Assembly (NCBI GenBank): GCA_900550735.1
Contig: URTD01000106.1
Span: 1 to 6,810, forward strand
Length of the DNA stretch: 6,810 bases
Direction of reading: 5' to 3'
Source of the DNA: an uncultured Collinsella sp.
Lineage (GTDB): Bacteria; Actinomycetota; Coriobacteriia; Coriobacteriales; Coriobacteriaceae
A program made the translations under genes and the position numbers. Shown here piece after piece: positions 5,068-6,810 of the stretch. How positions within the stretch are numbered: the stretch's first letter is position 1; each line of letters starts with the position of its first letter. The notes beneath the pieces are model-generated. The model saw only the letters and a program-made list of their open reading frames with translations, was not told the origin of the DNA and did no database searches.

Positions 5068-6492
5068 CTATGCGAATGGCTCGTCCTGCCGTATGGGAAA
5101 CGTCACCGTAATGGTGGTTCCCACGCCCAACTCGCTCGACAGATCGAGCGTGGCGTGATGATACAGGGCCGCATGCTTGACAATTGCAAGCCCCAGACCG
5201 GTTCCGCCGCGCGCCTTGGACCTACTCTTGTCCACGCGATAGAACCGCTCAAATACCTTGCCCTGTTCTTCAGGCGCGATACCGATTCCCGTGTCGGCGA
5301 CCGCAAGGAACGGATGGCCTTCGTCGTTGGTGCCGCACTGCAGCGTAACCGCACCGCCGGGTCGATTGTAGCGGATGGCGTTGCTCGCCAGATTATAGAT
5401 GAGCTCGTCAATCAAGCGCGACACGCCTTCGATGACCACAGGCTTGGTCTCATGACTTATCGTCACATTCGCCTGACGGGCGACCTGTTCAAGACGCTGC
5501 TCAACCGCGTAGATGGCACGCGAGAGCTCAATAGGCTCCGTGGAACCAATGGGCACCGCCTCGCCCTCAGTTGCACGCTCGGCCTCGTCCAAGTTAGACA
5601 GCGTAAGGATATCGTTGACAAGCGCTGCCAAGCGGCCCGCCTCACGATAGATGCGACCGCCAAAGTTGCGCAGGTCGCCCTCGCCCTCGACCATGCCGTT
5701 TGCGATGAGCTCGGCATAGCCCGAAATCGCCGTAAGCGGCGTCTTGAGCTCATGGGTGATATTCGCCGTGAACTCGCGGCGCATACGGTCGTTGTCCGCT
5801 AGCACCGCCATTTGGCGCTTGAGTTCCTGGCGCTGCGACTCGATACGCTCAAGCATGGGGACCATCTCGGCATAGGCGTGCTCATAGCTACGGCGTGGGT
5901 GGTCCAAATCCACCTCTTGCAACGGCGCGATGATGGCACGGGACTCGCGGCGCGCCATAAAAAACGAGAGTCCCGCCCCCGCTGCTGCGATAAGCAGCAT
6001 CGGCGCCACCATCGACAGCAAAATCGCCGCAACGCCAGGCTGGGCCTGCGCCAAGCGGACAACCTGGCCGTTATCAAGGGCGACGGCGCGATACAGCATA
6101 ATCTCGTCGAGCGTAGAGCTTGCGCGCTCCGCGGAACCCAAACCACTCTCAAAGGCCTCGATGACCTCGGGGCGATCGCCATGGTTGGGCAGTGTGGAAG
6201 GCGACGCCTCGTTGTCGTAGGCAACCGATCCATCCTTGTTAATCAGCGTGATGCGCAAGTCCTCGCGATCGAGACTACGCAAGAACGGGATGGGCTCCTG
6301 CTGTTCGTCGAGAGCGGCAGCAATGAGCTCGGTTTCCTGCGCCAGATTGGCACTCGTGGCATCCGCCAAGGTGTTTTGCACAAAGAACGCACCCAGCACC
6401 GTAAACGCCACGATAACCGCCATGGCGCAGACAAAGATCGTCACAAAAACGCGGTGCGACAGCGTATGTTTTCCCTGGGGGGCGAAGACCAC
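5068..6492 (-). CDS. phoR: PhoR-like membrane sensor histidine kinase
   Basis: This 474-residue inner-membrane kinase phosphorylates the response regulator encoded just upstream. Membrane segments lie at about 14-37 and 154-179 and enclose an extracytoplasmic sensor domain of about 115 residues whose features (RITLINKDGSVAYDN at 80-94, HGDRPEVIEAF at 104-114, then G-x-G and an arginine/serine-rich turn) resemble the PAS/CACHE-like sensor of Gram-positive PhoR proteins. A poorly defined juxtamembrane linker replaces a clear HAMP domain, followed by a coiled stretch at about 205-240. The H-box is FTANITHELKTPL at 241-253 (phospho-acceptor H247), the N-box is around N367-N371, G1 is DTGIG at 400-404, the F-box is FERFY at 414-418 and G2 is GGTGLGL at 429-435. 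All catalytic motifs are intact. Translation starts at GTG with a strong GGAGGAG site 7 bases upstream inside the end of the regulator gene, with 3 bases between the genes. The ligand is not shown; phosphate control is only a family-based guess. Confidence 0.9.
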   Translation of the reverse strand: MVFAPQGKHTLSHRVFVTIFVCAMAVIVAFTVLGAFFVQNTLADATSANLAQETELIAAALDEQQEPIPFLRSLDREDLRITLINKDGSVAYDNEASPSTLPNHGDRPEVIEAFESGLGSAERASSTLDEIMLYRAVALDNGQVVRLAQAQPGVAAILLSMVAPMLLIAAAGAGLSFFMARRESRAIIAPLQEVDLDHPRRSYEHAYAEMVPMLERIESQRQELKRQMAVLADNDRMRREFTANITHELKTPLTAISGYAELIANGMVEGEGDLRNFGGRIYREAGRLAALVNDILTLSNLDEAERATEGEAVPIGSTEPIELSRAIYAVEQRLEQVARQANVTISHETKPVVIEGVSRLIDELIYNLASNAIRYNRPGGAVTLQCGTNDEGHPFLAVADTGIGIAPEEQGKVFERFYRVDKSRSKARGGTGLGLAIVKHAALYHHATLDLSSELGVGTTITVTFPIRQDEPFA

Positions 6493-6495
6493 GGG

Positions 6496-6810
6496 TTACT
6501 CCTCCGATGCGGTGGCCGCGGTGTCGTCGCCTTTGGCACCATCGCCGGCAGAAGGCTCGGCCAAGCGGTAGCCCACGCCGCGCACGGTCTCGATGGCGCT
6601 GGCATGCTCGCCCAGTTTTTGGCGAAGCGTCTGCACGTGCACGTCAACGGTGCGCGAACCGCCGTCGAAGTCCCAGCCCCACACGCTCTGCAGCAACGAC
6701 TCGCGGGTAAAAACCACGCCGGGCTTGCGCATGAGGTACTCGAGCAGGTCGAACTCGCGCAGGGTGAGCTTAAGCGGCTCGCCGGCAACGGTCACCTCGC
6801 GATGGCTGGG
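6496..6810 (-). CDS. OmpR/PhoB-family response regulator, C-terminal part (cut by window edge)
   Basis: Only the last 104 residues are present; the reading frame stays open to the window edge, so the receiver domain with its phospho-acceptor Asp lies outside. The visible part is the winged-helix DNA-binding domain: LKLTLREFDLLEYLMRKPG, VFTRESLLQSVWGWDF, then the recognition-helix region SRTVDVHVQTLRQKLGE and the wing IETVRGVGYRL, all typical of PhoB/WalR/OmpR-type regulators. It ends with a low-complexity acidic tail of about 18 residues, GDGAKGDDTAATASEE, beyond the usual domain end. A GTG in this stretch is not a real start because the domain's first strand lies before it. The regulator is coupled to the kinase gene downstream, which has its ribosome site in the last codons here. 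Binding-site specificity cannot be read from the sequence. Confidence 0.93.
   Translation of the reverse strand, partial: PSHREVTVAGEPLKLTLREFDLLEYLMRKPGVVFTRESLLQSVWGWDFDGGSRTVDVHVQTLRQKLGEHASAIETVRGVGYRLAEPSAGDGAKGDDTAATASEE

Noticed and set aside
5155..5802. A 215-codon plus-strand frame opposite phoR
   Set aside because: It overlies the conserved kinase core motifs on the minus strand and shows no domain of its own.
1..6810. CRISPR array, tRNA or rRNA genes, insertion sequence or transposase
   Set aside because: No regularly spaced repeats, cloverleaf-like sequence, rRNA-like sequence or transposase motif was seen on either strand.

Overview
The window is GC-rich (close to 60% by eye) bacterial chromosome with every recognisable gene on the minus strand. 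Gene content and protein style (a roughly 670-residue acidic HtpG, a compact CpsC/CpsD/CpsB set, a PhoBR-type pair) suggest a high-GC anaerobic actinobacterium such as a member of the Coriobacteriia, with Collinsella the first guess. That placement is an inference from impression and was not tested by any search.

In the direction of transcription, from high to low coordinates: (1) the C-terminal DNA-binding half of an OmpR/PhoB-family response regulator, cut by the window edge, followed after 3 bases by a GTG-started PhoR-like sensor histidine kinase; (2) a 197-base AT-richer gap with a possible weak phoBR terminator and candidate promoters; (3) a tight three-gene unit made of a Wzz/CpsC-type membrane adaptor, a CpsD/CapB-type tyrosine kinase (2 bases between them) and a CpsB-type PHP-fold tyrosine phosphatase (17 bases further); (4) 39 bases on, an ElaA-like GNAT acetyltransferase that may be read from the same transcript; (5) a 202-base gap with a possible promoter, an inverted repeat and a terminator-like hairpin, leading into htpG, which ends near the window start at a 12-bp perfect hairpin.

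Functionally, adaptor, kinase and phosphatase form a complete bacterial tyrosine phosphorylation switch of the kind that controls chain length and export of surface polysaccharide. No glycosyltransferase, flippase or polymerase gene follows it here, so it is either a stand-alone controller acting on polysaccharide genes elsewhere or the edge of a wider locus. The upstream two-component pair could sense phosphate or envelope state, but nothing in the window proves that it controls the cps genes. HtpG is a general chaperone and looks separately transcribed.

I see no clearly new system. The best leads are the non-canonical signature motifs of the tyrosine kinase, the shortened phosphatase C-terminus next to a possible repeat pair flanking the acetyltransferase gene, and the terminator-like hairpin inside the presumed htpG leader.
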